Notes: generated by a model not told the origin, from the letters alone. DNA of 64,000 nt from Flavobacteriaceae bacterium (GCA_013214065.1 JABSPK010000002.1:486388-550387), one strand, 5' to 3'. Shown: positions 30,001 through 37,063, counted from the first letter of the stretch. Made by a program: numbers and translations.

Positions 30001-31819
30001 TCCGATTTTCGATAATCTTGGGGCAGGAATCTACAGTATCACCGTTTCGGACGGTTGGAACTGTGGTGTCGAAACCCCACAAGTTACCATTAGCGAACCG
30101 AATGAAGTGGTCGCTTCATTGATCCAAATCAGTCCTTTGAGCTGTACCAACCAAGCCGTACTTGAATTATCGGCTAACGGCGGAACCGCTCCTTATGAAT
30201 ACAGCACCGACGCCATTTCCTTTACGGCAATGAGTGGTGGCAATACCCATACATTCAATGTTGCTGACGGAAGTTATCAATTCTATGTGCGCGATGCCTT
30301 TGGCTGTGTCGCGATGATTTCCAATGAAATTACCGTTGATGCCGTTCCGCCATTGACAATCGATATTGATGATTCCGCAGCGGTGATCAACTGTACGGGA
30401 GAAGCTTCTGCGACCAATATTACCAACGTTACGGGCGGTTTGGGCAACTACAGTTTTGAATTGTATTCCGATGCGGCATTGACCAATTTGTTGGCAGGCC
30501 CCCAAGCGGATGATCGATTCAGCGGCTTGACGGCCGGTGATTACTATATCAGGGTGGTCAGTGCCGATTGTGAGGCCGTTTCGCCCTTGGTGCGCATCAT
30601 GGATCCGGCACCGCTTCAAGTCGATAGGCAGGAATTCACCGATGTTAGTTGTTCCGGATTGAACGACGGTAGCATTACCGTTGAGGTATCTGGGGGTACG
30701 GGTCAAATCCTGTATGCCATTACCCCGAACTTGAACCAATTCGATACTGAAAACGTATTTACCGATTTGGCGCCCGGCATTTACGATGTCATCGCACAAG
30801 ACGAAAATGGTTGTTTTATCCCATTCCAGTTCACTATTGCAGAACCCCTGCCGATCGACGTCAGTACCGTAAGTGTCTTACACGAAGTATGTGAGGGAAG
30901 TGCCGACGGAGCGATAGAAATCGCCATCAGCGGTGGTACGGCACCCTACAGAACCAGTCTAAATTCAAACAATGATGCTGATTTCGTAGTCGACCAGACC
31001 AATTTTACCGATTTGGCTGCAGGAACCTACGTGATTTTCGTTAGGGACGCCCAAGATTGCGAAACCAACATTATCGTTGATATCGACCCTGGGGTCAACC
31101 TCAATGCCACGGTAACCCCGATTTACGTATGTACCGGGGTATTGCCCGACAATCGATTGGAAATCACTTTTGAAGATCCTACCGTGGTGGCCGATGTATT
31201 GTTCGCAATGGATTCAACCGACCCGCTTGATATGCAATTGACCGCCGATTTCACCAACTTGACACCTGGTCAACATTATATCACCATTGCCCACGCCAAT
31301 GGCTGTATGAATACCATTGATTTTGAAATCGAGGACTTCGAACCGTTGGCCCTTGTTTTGGAACAGAACAACATCAACGAAATCACAGCTGTAGCCACAG
31401 GTGGACTCCAAGAATATACGTTCTATTTCGATGGAATCGATAACGGCACCGAAAACACTTTCTTCATCAACAGAACCGACACCTACCCGGTTCGCGTCGT
31501 AGACCAGAATGGATGTGAGGTCGTTGCAGAAATCTTTATGGAGTTCATCGATATTGAAATTCCGAACTATTTCACCCCTGATAATGACGGAACCAACGAT
31601 TATTGGTTGCCCGATAACATTGAAGCGTTCCCCAACATACTAATGATAGTCTTTGATCGTTATGGTAGAGAGCTCTATCGTATGGGCTACGGGAACCAAG
31701 GATGGGATGGAAAGTACCAAAATAAAGAACTGCCTTCCGGTGATTACTGGTATGTCATCAAATTAAAAGGAGCTAATGATGACAGGGAGTTCGTTGGACA
31801 TTTTACCCTTTATCGCTAA
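18074..31819 (+). CDS. sprB: giant SprB-repeat cell-surface adhesin with T9SS type B sorting domain
   Basis: 4,581 residues, about 13.7 kb. A signal peptide (residues 1-24, ending LYSQ) precedes a unique N-terminal module (about 25-400) and a DUF11-type domain (about 403-540, NIVLEKRVEDI...YVLTFQNIG). From about residue 870 I counted 41 units of 80-100 residues that begin near a Cys followed by an acidic-Gly turn (CFGGSDG, CNGASDG, CTGAADG) and continue PYxYSxxG...F.gL..GxYxvxVxDxxgC; this is the SprB repeat. The last 85 residues (4496-4581, IPNYFTPDNDGTNDYW) are the T9SS type B sorting domain. SprB is the mobile adhesin that drives flavobacterial gliding (established in F. johnsoniae). ATG abuts the previous stop, and an SprF gene follows. 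Confidence 0.95.
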   Translation: MGNRFTKHTLCLFLFGLSALGLYSQEYNSFEVRYQNNLRGDLTFIGNNILNRDSGTAGEGPNDPYNNLLNDGSWSGANDDNSGFTNYNDYKQMQYIDVDGDPSTFSSSSSTFTFPQTDCNLIRYAGLYWSATYPSATANGSFDGFTYTPNSVSVGTGRQNDFNQVRFRVPGGAYVDVTADEVLYDGFTSTDSSVRQNSPYACYADVTALVTALADPQGEYTVANVRATTGGLTPGGGSAAGWTLIIVYENPTLTGKLISTFDGFARVNGTNSVDINYSGFETIPVGPVIADLGAATLEGDFRISGDGLSIQAASSTGFTAIGNTSNPTDNFFNSNITLDGVTTTNRNPASLNTLGFDTDIFLLSNPANSVIPNGETAATFRFSTNGDQFYPFFNSFNVEIIEPNIVLEKRVEDIAGNDITGAGVNLGQYLDYVLTFQNIGNDDATNYSIRDVLPINVTLDETSLTLPPGVTYVYDALSRTITFTVPDDLVEENDPEYSIRMRVQVAENCFDFIDACTDLIENLAYSTYQGIINTAVITDDPSVTDFDTCGYTVPGATNFLLDDLESCDFTRTVQLCGDDVLLDAGNNFDAYIWYLDNNGDRTIDAGDTILNDGDPDGDPSTLLVSDTGTYIVDKQVADPCKGFQEIIIVELFGATQSNPITALINDSSNTVEGEILVCPNDGEELPQVFLCGLNDTELIQINIPDADSIVWEQLDETSCAAATPDCANKDNGCTWNTVGTGSDYVASAAGQYRLVINYQNGCFSRFYFNVFSNPLDPQYTSRDIICTTPGNITVTNIPVDYEFQLVDATNGTIITPYNTNPSFDINTNGAYRVEIRQQGVVDGCVFMLDNIGILERNFQVDITTRDTDCNGLGEISISALDVEPQYYYEISQGGVTVDTFGPSTDNNYTFQNLNDGTYDVLVTTDDGCSYTEQVIINDVSDLALTAVTTKPIDCLDGIINVTGTGGFPNPDYFYAIWSYNGVDLYADVASIPAGAYQIANDFFFNATQAGDYEFVVVDANNCHAISNVVNIAVAPSVTYTVSQTDESCFGLADGSFSVNVTNSNGYSVSYTLTYPDTSTATNSSGTFTGLGQGNYSLTLTQSQGAVSCDFIETFTIGGPADGVTGTAALVQDYTCLQNAIIEVQGVSGGTAPYEYSIDGVNFGTATSFSGLVDGNYTISIRDDNGCVFVTNAEVVDPLNPPTDLAFVATAPNCPAQVSDVTVTATGGDAPLVFEIIAPVSIAASSTSGSTADFNGLAPDTYTFRVTDDKGCSYTEDFTIAPVTPIAVVGQLVSNISCFTDTDGALRYTVSGFSTSYDYSVTGPMTFSGSNETNSVLDFTGLDDGTYTITVTDTTTNCTATADVTIAAPNAALALTVSETQPTCINDGSVVLGATGGWGGNSFEITYPDGTTTFTNASGTFNNLNQTGTYTVSVTDANGCSENDSFVLNAAVAPTLLLTPNDICYDDLVGLTITATVTAGGDGNFEYRLNGGAFDANNVFAGLGPGTYTVDVRDGNDCVDSETITINPELALTASAPNITACGTTTDVDITATGGDGNYVFAVVADGTTVTPGDFATTNPVTVTGAGDYDVYVRDNAGAAGFCQTVYDLTVVQDAPITITPTLTDVSCFGGSDGAISIAAAGGEAPYEFSIDNGGNYQTSSDFFSLTSGNYVIRVRDANACDATLNVTIDQPTQLLAEAQLTQAYTCLQFGEITVGSVTPTSGGSGSFQYSLNGGAWTAATTGGTVFTGLINGSYTVQVRDANETSCVLSLPVIIVNPLPTEPALSFAVAYDCDGTGTITVSPNDPGYTYSLDGGTFQTSNVFANVAVGNHTVTVNYGSDCTTQANVLVEAGNAFTASIIGFTNLSCNGDATGTIDIDATNYGAGGYEFSLNGGAFSGPFFGPQTLTGLNAQAHSIEVRDVNDPVAGCTVTLNQTLTEPATLDVSASITDIFSCNNTGATITAVASGGTPIYQYQLEISDDADLTAPYVNIIGVATTFQSSPIFTNVAANNPGESYVVRVRDANNCEDVIATALVVDAPQSLTFTATPTTCYSGAGDGTIQVDVTNGNGDYLFSLNGGPWIVPTPSTATTHTFTNLTSGTYTIDVRDGFGCAGVQQSVTINPALTATAALTNDLTCLVDATVTVTASGGSGTYTYEWSNDGGTTFNNTNFTGNVFTTNSFGTFVFRVTDTTAPTACTVMTNPITVNEAVAPVISNVVPTNILCNGDLTGQLDVTIDTSFGLPPYVINVVETNGPTNYGTQTTGLPAGDYEVTITDDNGCVSAPFAVSIAEPDPIAYTINLQPITCDALGGGTNPGSIAVESVTGGTAEYTYHLTGNNGYASTYTTTAGGEDHTFTILEFGIYEVDVVDANGCSLVTTNIIASPPNDLDIDVSAITASCAAGGTAVVTVNSAIGSGNYQFAILETFTAPYSSTYVGPDALPVGNTDTATFTGLTPGITYTFVVYDTTTMCYYFESASAPINSPSNMTVTSLVEANITCTGAADGNVSFTFDNYDASTTTVDYEIFNAQSNVTTGFTGTAAVNPPTGAITITNFGVLPQGVYYILLYERGGVNDGCSISSPDFTITESSNLLQVTAASPINDNCNVNAGVITATAQFGTAPYEFQYLLATDPAPTAASAGWTTATSANVESGNYTVYVKDANDCIQSDDVTVDLDPRPLVTLSIVDECADEGMFEVLITLTNPGVALPPFQYSLNGSAFQPFTFNASNEFTLSGLSSGLGQSISIRDVNGCTDIDPLDIQPPLEFTAIQTVELDCEPGAAANAEIEITINSGSGTYEYEIDGPGANDQARTALPSNPFTWTGASAAGSYNVIVYDLGTTPPNCFESVVVNVQNAPLPSFTEIHADVTCNGASDGTITLSAVDNGILPLTYTLSPMPAGVVLNGNTFENVPPGTYSVRGTGSNSCFSDIFNIDITVPAAISVPSPSIVEFNCTAGNTAGTASITIDDTGITGGSGTYVIYEFIEEDDPNTVPIEAPVVVQSGSATSYIETDLAGGVYTINVYDDNGCIGTTTATIQPYDELLTAVAAITNPLSCDPGMDGEITITVTSTNSDPSRFEYSIDNGTNYQVSNVFSGLDAGTHNFLIRHIDTGCIITASETLANPNTFTIAVDVLNDVVCFGTQSGEVTFELIDGTYSGPIDWEIFDTNGTPSNTADDISVLTGSFATNGPTAAISLFAGDYIVEVTQANFPQCSNTQTFSIAGPPATLTALAEVTPISCLGNDGIISIINTAGGWGGYSYYVSTVANPDPNDPSNYSATSTYNNLGPGTYEIWVIDANGCSVQLPDETLADPTPITATLQVNQDNCTNFQGEIEVVGVSGGQNGNYTYQLIRNGVSVGSPQTSPVFSGLGEGSYEVLIADQWSCTFTAAAVLLYEEMNAVATVVKPIDCSVNPGGEITITVSGGSTNLDYTVTFPDGLTTQNNTTGVFTGLTQAGTYTFFIQDLDTASPVCTETITQDLDAPTPVTFDPPVITNVSCFGGSDGAVTVVLEPQAAGVNDNTPYTYNLYDGVGTLLVGPQNDPSFNGLAAGNYQIEAVSARACSNRMNITITQPNALAASANATSFACHPNNTVNSSVLTVTAVDGTAPYLYSLDNVIFQTSNTFDILDTGVDQNLTVFVEDANGCTTTANVNLLTINSFSVAIAQNAAINCANPEEVLLTVTDNGVLANAYTYELLPVPNANGTLTATPTNVTATFDLSAPGNYTFRVTDTTTGCYVDVGYSIAEYDLIDVVATAVAPVLCFGDTNGAIEINLTGYTGAYDYEVFTQAGASVLTGSGDTATNPLTITGLSGGNFFVRVTETANPFCAEDSNIITITSPDMALDATAIEGANVTCSNDQGEIIVTPNGGYAPYSIVMTNTTTSQVYTMNNVQSHVFTGLSEGNFTIQITDAGGCVINRAANLVAPLPITADIDATPTTLACFGDTNATVTAINVLNGQGVYQYQLNTYDSTGATIVISSGTQSSPIFDNLGAGIYSITVSDGWNCGVETPQVTISEPNEVVASLIQISPLSCTNQAVLELSANGGTAPYEYSTDAISFTAMSGGNTHTFNVADGSYQFYVRDAFGCVAMISNEITVDAVPPLTIDIDDSAAVINCTGEASATNITNVTGGLGNYSFELYSDAALTNLLAGPQADDRFSGLTAGDYYIRVVSADCEAVSPLVRIMDPAPLQVDRQEFTDVSCSGLNDGSITVEVSGGTGQILYAITPNLNQFDTENVFTDLAPGIYDVIAQDENGCFIPFQFTIAEPLPIDVSTVSVLHEVCEGSADGAIEIAISGGTAPYRTSLNSNNDADFVVDQTNFTDLAAGTYVIFVRDAQDCETNIIVDIDPGVNLNATVTPIYVCTGVLPDNRLEITFEDPTVVADVLFAMDSTDPLDMQLTADFTNLTPGQHYITIAHANGCMNTIDFEIEDFEPLALVLEQNNINEITAVATGGLQEYTFYFDGIDNGTENTFFINRTDTYPVRVVDQNGCEVVAEIFMEFIDIEIPNYFTPDNDGTNDYWLPDNIEAFPNILMIVFDRYGRELYRMGYGNQGWDGKYQNKELPSGDYWYVIKLKGANDDREFVGHFTLYR

Positions 31820-31845
31820 TGCAATTGGAATTAACCTAGTAGACC

Positions 31846-32793
31846 ATGTTAAAGAACACCCGAATCTTATTTTTCTCCCTACTACTGGCCGCCACCGCCA
31901 ATGCCCAGGAGTTGACCATACCCCAGCTGTCGCAATATATTGCTGACAACCCCTTTTTGATGTCGCCCACCTACGCCGGTGTCGGTGATCATATCAAAGT
32001 CCGTTTGAACGGTTTGACACAATGGGTAGGTATCGAGGACGCGCCCGATACCCAGACCTTAGCGGCAGATGCCCGTATCGGAAACCGATCGGGAATCGGT
32101 ATGTTATTGTACAACGATAGCAATGGGGAAACCAAACAACGGGGTTCTAGGGTCTCTTTTGCACACCACTTGACCCTCGATCGCTACGAAGATGAATTCC
32201 TTTCGTTCGGTATCTCGTACAACTTCAACCAATTCCGTATCGATATCGAAAATTTCAGGAACAACAACGATCCTACGGTTACCGATGATAGGGCGACCAC
32301 CAACCACAATTTCGATTTGGGCGTGTTGTACCGCTATGATAAATTTTATTTCAGTGCGAATGCATCGAATATCCTCAACAAAGATCTGAGTGTATTCAAC
32401 CCGGTTTTCGAACCGAATACCTTAAGGAACTACTACGTGTATTCGGGGTATCGCTTTATGAAAAAGAACAGTAGCATCGAATTCGAACCTTCGGTCTTCT
32501 TCCAGTGGTTCGAAAGTGATGGCCGTTCGGTGACCGACCTTAATGGAAAATTCCGCTTTCACGATTTCGAGGATTATTACTATCTCGGGCTGACGTATCG
32601 TTTCTTGAACGACCAAATTGGAACGCCCTTGTATATCGCACCGATCGCAGGGATGAAGAAAAGCAATTTCTACTTCGGATATTCCTATCAGGTGATCACC
32701 AATGAAATCTTGGGCTACAGCACCGGTACCCATGTCGTGACCGTTGGTATGGACCTATTTCAAGGGATAAGCAATTGCCGTTGTACCTACTGA
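31846..32793 (+). CDS. sprF: PorP/SprF family type IX secretion membrane protein (SprF)
   Basis: 315 residues. Signal peptide (residues 1-20, ANAQ) and then a full PorP/SprF barrel: LTIPQLSQYIADNPFLMSPTYAG, followed by regular alternating strands such as GIGMLLYNDSN, FLSFGISYNFNQF, FYFSANASNIL and YYYLGLTYRF. SprF-type proteins act with their cognate type B substrate, and in F. johnsoniae sprF is required for SprB to reach the surface. Its position 26 bp after the adhesin stop supports that pairing. The last gene in this operon-like run. Confidence 0.92.
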   Translation: MLKNTRILFFSLLLAATANAQELTIPQLSQYIADNPFLMSPTYAGVGDHIKVRLNGLTQWVGIEDAPDTQTLAADARIGNRSGIGMLLYNDSNGETKQRGSRVSFAHHLTLDRYEDEFLSFGISYNFNQFRIDIENFRNNNDPTVTDDRATTNHNFDLGVLYRYDKFYFSANASNILNKDLSVFNPVFEPNTLRNYYVYSGYRFMKKNSSIEFEPSVFFQWFESDGRSVTDLNGKFRFHDFEDYYYLGLTYRFLNDQIGTPLYIAPIAGMKKSNFYFGYSYQVITNEILGYSTGTHVVTVGMDLFQGISNCRCTY

Positions 32794-32812
32794 CCAATTC
32801 ACGGCTTTACCG

Positions 32813-32820
32813 TATTTTTG
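32813..32820 (+). promoter_or_regulatory. putative -7 promoter element of folB
   Basis: TATTTTTG matches TAnnTTTG, 16 bp before the folB start; no convincing -33 box. Confidence 0.45.
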
Positions 32821-32836
32821 CCCTTTACTTTTTATC

Positions 32837-33196
32837 ATGGGCATTATCAAACTCAATAACATTCGCGTTCATGCATGGCATGGGTGTTTGAAAGAGGAAA
32901 GCATTATCGGTAGCGATTACAGGGTCGACCTTCAGGTGCGATCCGATCTTCGAAAACCTGCCCAGACCGATGCCCTCGTCGACACGGTCGACTACGTGCA
33001 TTTAAACAATATCGTCAAGGAAGAAATGGCCATCAAATCCAAGTTATTGGAACATGTGGCCCGGCGCATTTTAGATCGGATTTTCTTGGAATTCCAAGAA
33101 GTTTCAGACGCCGAGGTAAGCGTTTCGAAAATCAATCCGCCGATTGGAGGTGATGTCGAAAGTGTCGCTGTGGTTTTAGAGCTCAAAAGGGGGTAA
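32837..33196 (+). CDS. folB: dihydroneopterin aldolase
   Basis: 119 residues, the usual length. FolB converts 7,8-dihydroneopterin into 6-hydroxymethyl-7,8-dihydropterin in folate synthesis. The family pattern is seen: IKLNNIRVHAWHGCLKEES near residue 5-22 (conserved GxxxxE after the first strand), a DTVDY segment near residue 50, LLEHVARRILDRIF in the helix and a C-terminal KxNPP-like KINPPIGG segment holding the catalytic Lys. Cytoplasmic octameric enzyme. It stands between the spr operon and tRNA-Cys and has its own -7 element. Confidence 0.95.
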   Translation: MGIIKLNNIRVHAWHGCLKEESIIGSDYRVDLQVRSDLRKPAQTDALVDTVDYVHLNNIVKEEMAIKSKLLEHVARRILDRIFLEFQEVSDAEVSVSKINPPIGGDVESVAVVLELKRG

Positions 33197-33202
33197 CCCT
33201 AT

Positions 33203-33232
33203 TTGTAAAGCCCGAAAAGAAGCGTACCTTTG
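33203..33232 (+). promoter_or_regulatory. promoter of tRNA-Cys
   Basis: TTG at 33203-33205, 19 bp spacing, TACCTTTG at 33225-33232: a complete Bacteroidota-type promoter 12 bp before the tRNA. Confidence 0.75.
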
Positions 33233-33244
33233 CCCTTCACAATT

Positions 33245-33315
33245 GGCATCGTGGCCGAGTGGCTAGGCACAGCTCTGCAAAAGCTTGTACAGCGGTTCGA
33301 ATCCGCTCGATGCCT
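33245..33315 (+). tRNA. tRNA-Cys (GCA)
   Basis: 71 nt. Acceptor arm GGCATCG (33245-33251) pairs with CGATGCC (33308-33314) and the discriminator is T, as expected for Cys. The anticodon loop CTGCAAA carries GCA. The T arm is GCGG TTCGAAT CCGC. CCA is not encoded. A promoter precedes it and a terminator follows. Confidence 0.95.
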
Positions 33316-33322
33316 CATCCAA

Positions 33323-33347
33323 AACCCAACTTAGGTTGGGTTTTTTT
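33323..33347 (+). terminator. terminator of tRNA-Cys (probably shared with the opposing LysE gene)
   Basis: AACCCAAC (33323-33330), loop TTAG, GTTGGGTT (33335-33342), then a T run to 33347. The loop contains the stop codon of the convergent LysE gene, and the A-run on the left would act as a T-run on the other strand, so it may stop both transcripts. Confidence 0.85.
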
Positions 33348-34005
33348 GTTCACTGATCCGCTCGATACCATCTTTGATGTTAAAACGGTCTTTCGGAAGA
33401 AACCCTTTGATGATGAGCACCAATCCACAGACCATCAATACCACGCCCAAGCCTTTTTTGATGTAAGCGATCCGTTCTTTGGTCAATTTCCGTTTGAGCT
33501 GTTTGGCCAATATTATCTTGAAAAGATCGGTGATGAAATAAGTAGCCAACATACTACCGAAAAAAATAAAGATCCGATTCGGGATATTATCAAGACTTGG
33601 ACCCACAATGATCAATACCCCCAACCAGAACACCAAGACACCGATATTAATGAAGTTGAGCAGAAACCCTTTGACCATTAGCCCAACATAGGTTCCCTTT
33701 GAGGCTTTGACTTGATCTTTCTTCGGTGCTTTCTTAACGAAAATCACCAAACCATAAACCAATAATATCATCCCCCCGAAAACATAAAGTCCTGGTTGGT
33801 TGCTCAAGTTTTCTAGAAGTTGGAAACTACTGAAATAGGAGATTATTAGAAAAAGGATATCGGCCAAAATCACCCCGATATTGAAAGAAACCCCTGCTCG
33901 AAAACCTTTTATCGCACTGGTCTCGAGCAAGACGAAAAAGACAGGGCCTACCATAAAACTAAGTAAGAACCCTAAAGGAATCGCTGCTTGGATATCTTCC
34001 CACAT
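33331..34005 (-). CDS. LysE family amino-acid/metabolite exporter
   Basis: 224 residues. The N-terminal signature IPLGFLLSFMVGPVFFVLLETSAIKG (quoted in part: GFLLSFMVGPVFF) and the following GFRAGVSFNIGVILADI match the LysE/RhtB exporter family. About six hydrophobic segments (residues 8-28, 40-60, 67-87, 110-135, 145-165, 188-208). It probably exports an amino acid or related small molecule across the inner membrane; the substrate cannot be assigned. It is separated from the upstream DUF2807 gene by 1 bp and lies in the rnr-led minus-strand run. Confidence 0.85.
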   Translation of the reverse strand: MWEDIQAAIPLGFLLSFMVGPVFFVLLETSAIKGFRAGVSFNIGVILADILFLIISYFSSFQLLENLSNQPGLYVFGGMILLVYGLVIFVKKAPKKDQVKASKGTYVGLMVKGFLLNFINIGVLVFWLGVLIIVGPSLDNIPNRIFIFFGSMLATYFITDLFKIILAKQLKRKLTKERIAYIKKGLGVVLMVCGLVLIIKGFLPKDRFNIKDGIERISEQKNPT

Positions 34006-34006
34006 A

Positions 34007-34690
34007 CTAATCGCCCACTATGATTTTTCCCCCGAAAACCGTTTTCTTATCGATTTTCTTAGGATTGCCAAAGACCTTGACATTACCGCCGGCTTTTACA
34101 TCGGCCTTGACATAGTTGGTAGCGAAAATTTCGGCGTTGCCACCTGCGTTGACGGAAATCGTCGTGAATTCCGTTCTCAACTGTCGTGCAAGATAACTCC
34201 CTCCCGTATTGATCGTGACATCCTGGTTTCGAGAGGATCCCATGGCATACACATCCCCACCGGTAATCGCACGGATCAATACTTGTTCGGTCTCACAACT
34301 CAGTTCGATTTCCGCGCCTTCTTGGGCCCGCAAATCCAACACCGGCTGTTTGATCAACTCGTCGGAATAGATCCGTGCATCCTCATTCGCATCAATGATG
34401 TTCAGGGTTTCGGAATAATACAAATCGACAAAGGTGCGGTATCCACTGAATATCTTATCGATTTCCATACGGATCTTCAAACGGCCTTTGTTATTGATAA
34501 TGGCGACCTTGTTCGTATTGGCCCCGCTTATGACCGCTTTGTTCGTGTTGGAACGTATCAAACGTACCGAGATACCATCAAAGGCCTTTAACTCATCGAA
34601 TTTCTCCAACTCCAGCGTCAGTTTCCCGTCTTGGGCTACTGCCAGAGTAACATAAAAGAGTGTGGTAAGAATCAAAAATCCCTTTTTCAT
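34007..34690 (-). CDS. DUF2807 (head GIN domain) exported protein
   Basis: 227 residues. Signal peptide (residues 1-20, LAVAQ) followed by the beta-helix-like DUF2807 domain, with repeated patterns such as FDGISVRLIRSNTNKAVISG, KVAIINNKGRLKIRM and the stacked GGDVYA, TGGSYL, AGGNAEI, AGGNVKV turns. DUF2807 proteins are common in flavobacteria, sometimes called putative auto-transporter adhesins; their role is not defined. Lies 36 bp after rnr and 1 bp before LysE. Confidence 0.85.
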   Translation of the reverse strand: MKKGFLILTTLFYVTLAVAQDGKLTLELEKFDELKAFDGISVRLIRSNTNKAVISGANTNKVAIINNKGRLKIRMEIDKIFSGYRTFVDLYYSETLNIIDANEDARIYSDELIKQPVLDLRAQEGAEIELSCETEQVLIRAITGGDVYAMGSSRNQDVTINTGGSYLARQLRTEFTTISVNAGGNAEIFATNYVKADVKAGGNVKVFGNPKKIDKKTVFGGKIIVGD

Positions 34691-34726
34691 AGCATTCGTT
34701 CTTAAATTACCGTTTGATGAAGACGG

Positions 34727-36934
34727 TTACGCTTCCAAAACGACCGCCTCTCTTTTACCTACTAAGTTAAAATCAAGATGTCGCTTAACCAAATCGGTGT
34801 TCTTCACGGTAACGACCACTTCATCACCAAGTTGGTACGTTTCTTTGAAACGTTCACCTACAATGGCATATTGTGAGGCGTCAAACACGTAATAATCGTC
34901 TTTGATATCACGGATACGAACCATGCCCTCACATTTATTCTCAATGATCTCTACATAGATGCCCCATTCGGTAACCCCTGAAATAACGCCTACAAAAGTT
35001 TTATCAGCATGGCGTTCCATAAATCGGATCTGCATGTATTTGATGGAATCGCGCTCGGCACTGGCCGCTAACTGCTCCATAGAAGAGGCATGTTTGCACT
35101 TCTCTTCATAAAGCTGCTCATTAGGCGACTTTCCTTTATCCAAATAAAATTGTAACAATCGGTGTACCATCACATCCGGATAACGGCGTATCGGCGAAGT
35201 AAAATGGCTATAATAATCGAAAGCGAGTCCGTAATGCCCGATATTGTCAGTGGTATAAACTGCCTTGCTCATGCTTCGTATAGCCAAGGTATCGACCAAG
35301 TTCTGCTCCTTTTTTCCTTTAACATCCTTCAATAGTTTGTTTAAGGAAGCACTGACGTTTTCACGATTTCGAAGGTCGACCTGATGTCCGAATCTTGAAA
35401 TGACCCCATTCAATGCCATGAGCTTTTCGATATCCGGCTCATCATGTACCCGATATATGAACGTTTTTTTAGGTACTTGTTTCCCGATATAGGCCGCCAC
35501 TTTTTTATTGGCCAAGAGCATGAACTCCTCGATCAACTTATTGGCATCCTTAGCCTCCTTAAAATAAACCCCCTCGGGATCATTGTCGGCATTCAAGTAA
35601 AATTTGACCTCGATCTTATCAAACGAAATCGCTCCGGATCCCATACGTTCCTTGCGCATGATCTTTGCCAAGGCATCCAATTTGGTGATGGCCGTAACGA
35701 TACTTTCATCCACATCATAGGCCGCTTTTCGTATGGAAATTTCTTTTGGGACGGTCCCTTTTCCCGTTTCGATGATGTGCTGTGCTTCCTCATAAGCGAA
35801 ACGTTCGTTCGAATCGATTACCGTTCGCCCAAACCATTGGTTCACTATTTTCGCCTCCTTCGTTAATTCGAACACCGCTGAAAAGGTATATTTTTCTTCA
35901 TTGGGCCGTAACGAACATACTTGATTCGACAACACTTCAGGAAGCATTGGTACCACTCTGTCTACCAGATAAATCGAAGTCGCACGGTCATAAGCTTCTT
36001 CGTCAAGTACGGAGCCTTCCTCTACATAATGGGAAACATCGGCGATATGGATTCCGACTTCGAAATTTCCATTTTCAAGAATTTCAAAAGATAGGGCATC
36101 ATCAAAATCCTTCGCATCCTTGGGATCTATCGTAAAGGTCAAAACCTGTCGCATATCACGTCGCTTCGCGATCTCTTCGGGTCGAATCGACATGTCAATG
36201 GTTTTGGTATACGCTTCCACTTCATGTGGAAATTCATAGGGTAACCCATATTCGGCAAGGATGGCATGCATCTCCGTTTGATGATCTCCGGGTCTTCCCA
36301 AAACCTCCAAAACCGAACCATAGGGTGAATCGGCATCATCAGGCCACATTCCCAAAGCAACGAGTACCTTATCACCATCTTTGGCTTTGTTCAGCTTTTC
36401 AATAGGAACGAAAATATCTGTATACATCCGACTGTCCATCGGCCGAATAAAAGCGAAGGTTTTTTGTTTATCGACAATACCTACATAGTTCTCCTTTTTC
36501 CGCTCTAAAACCCTTTTGACGATACCTTCTTGACGTTTCGAACCCCGCTTTTGTTTAATCTGTACTTCGACACGATCCCCATGAAAGGCCCTGTTCAAGT
36601 CCGAAGCGGCGATGAAAACGTCATTTTCCACTCCTTCTGAAACCAGATAGGCATTTCCACTTGAAGTGAGATCGATAACGCCTTCCAAGACCGGTGCGGA
36701 ACTGGCTGCTTTCATAAACTTTCCACGTTCGACCTCAATGATCCGCTTTTTTTGTTTCAACTGCCCCAGCTTTTTGATTAGGGCGTTTCGGTCCTTAGTG
36801 TCCCGAATACCCAATTGGGAGGCCAGTTGCTTATAGTTATAGCTTTTCGAGGGATTCTTCTCAAGAATAGTAAAGATCCCTTTCGTTATTTCATTGCTGC
36901 GCTGGCTCTTGGCCCTGCGTTTCTTTTTAGACAT
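34727..36934 (-). CDS. rnr: ribonuclease R
   Basis: 735 residues. RNase R is a 3'-to-5' hydrolytic exoribonuclease that degrades structured RNA. The order is an N-terminal winged-helix region (about 10-70), two cold-shock-like domains (about 75-230), the RNB catalytic domain with DPKDAKDFDDALSFE (near residue 257; the Asp cluster binds Mg2+), HFTSPIRRYPDVMVHRLL near residue 573, and the C-terminal S1 domain (about 640-715). Basic tail. It is divergent from rpiB across a 557-bp gap that I propose as oriC. Confidence 0.97.
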   Translation of the reverse strand: MSKKKRRAKSQRSNEITKGIFTILEKNPSKSYNYKQLASQLGIRDTKDRNALIKKLGQLKQKKRIIEVERGKFMKAASSAPVLEGVIDLTSSGNAYLVSEGVENDVFIAASDLNRAFHGDRVEVQIKQKRGSKRQEGIVKRVLERKKENYVGIVDKQKTFAFIRPMDSRMYTDIFVPIEKLNKAKDGDKVLVALGMWPDDADSPYGSVLEVLGRPGDHQTEMHAILAEYGLPYEFPHEVEAYTKTIDMSIRPEEIAKRRDMRQVLTFTIDPKDAKDFDDALSFEILENGNFEVGIHIADVSHYVEEGSVLDEEAYDRATSIYLVDRVVPMLPEVLSNQVCSLRPNEEKYTFSAVFELTKEAKIVNQWFGRTVIDSNERFAYEEAQHIIETGKGTVPKEISIRKAAYDVDESIVTAITKLDALAKIMRKERMGSGAISFDKIEVKFYLNADNDPEGVYFKEAKDANKLIEEFMLLANKKVAAYIGKQVPKKTFIYRVHDEPDIEKLMALNGVISRFGHQVDLRNRENVSASLNKLLKDVKGKKEQNLVDTLAIRSMSKAVYTTDNIGHYGLAFDYYSHFTSPIRRYPDVMVHRLLQFYLDKGKSPNEQLYEEKCKHASSMEQLAASAERDSIKYMQIRFMERHADKTFVGVISGVTEWGIYVEIIENKCEGMVRIRDIKDDYYVFDASQYAIVGERFKETYQLGDEVVVTVKNTDLVKRHLDFNLVGKREAVVLEA

Positions 36935-37063
36935 GGCCGAAAATTACAAATTAAAATCCACCTCATGGGATGAATCGTCAGGGTTACCAACAGATATAAA
37001 CAATACATAACAATCCTTTTTTTTCTTTTTTAAAATTTTAATTAAATGATAATGATTATAGGG

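Noticed and set aside
19937..30799. Long minus-strand frames of 200 or more codons inside sprB (for example 19937-20587, 23192-23812, 28160-28816, 30167-30799)
   Set aside because: They are antisense shadows of a Thr/Gly/Asp-rich repeat gene, with unnatural composition and no starts or motifs of their own.
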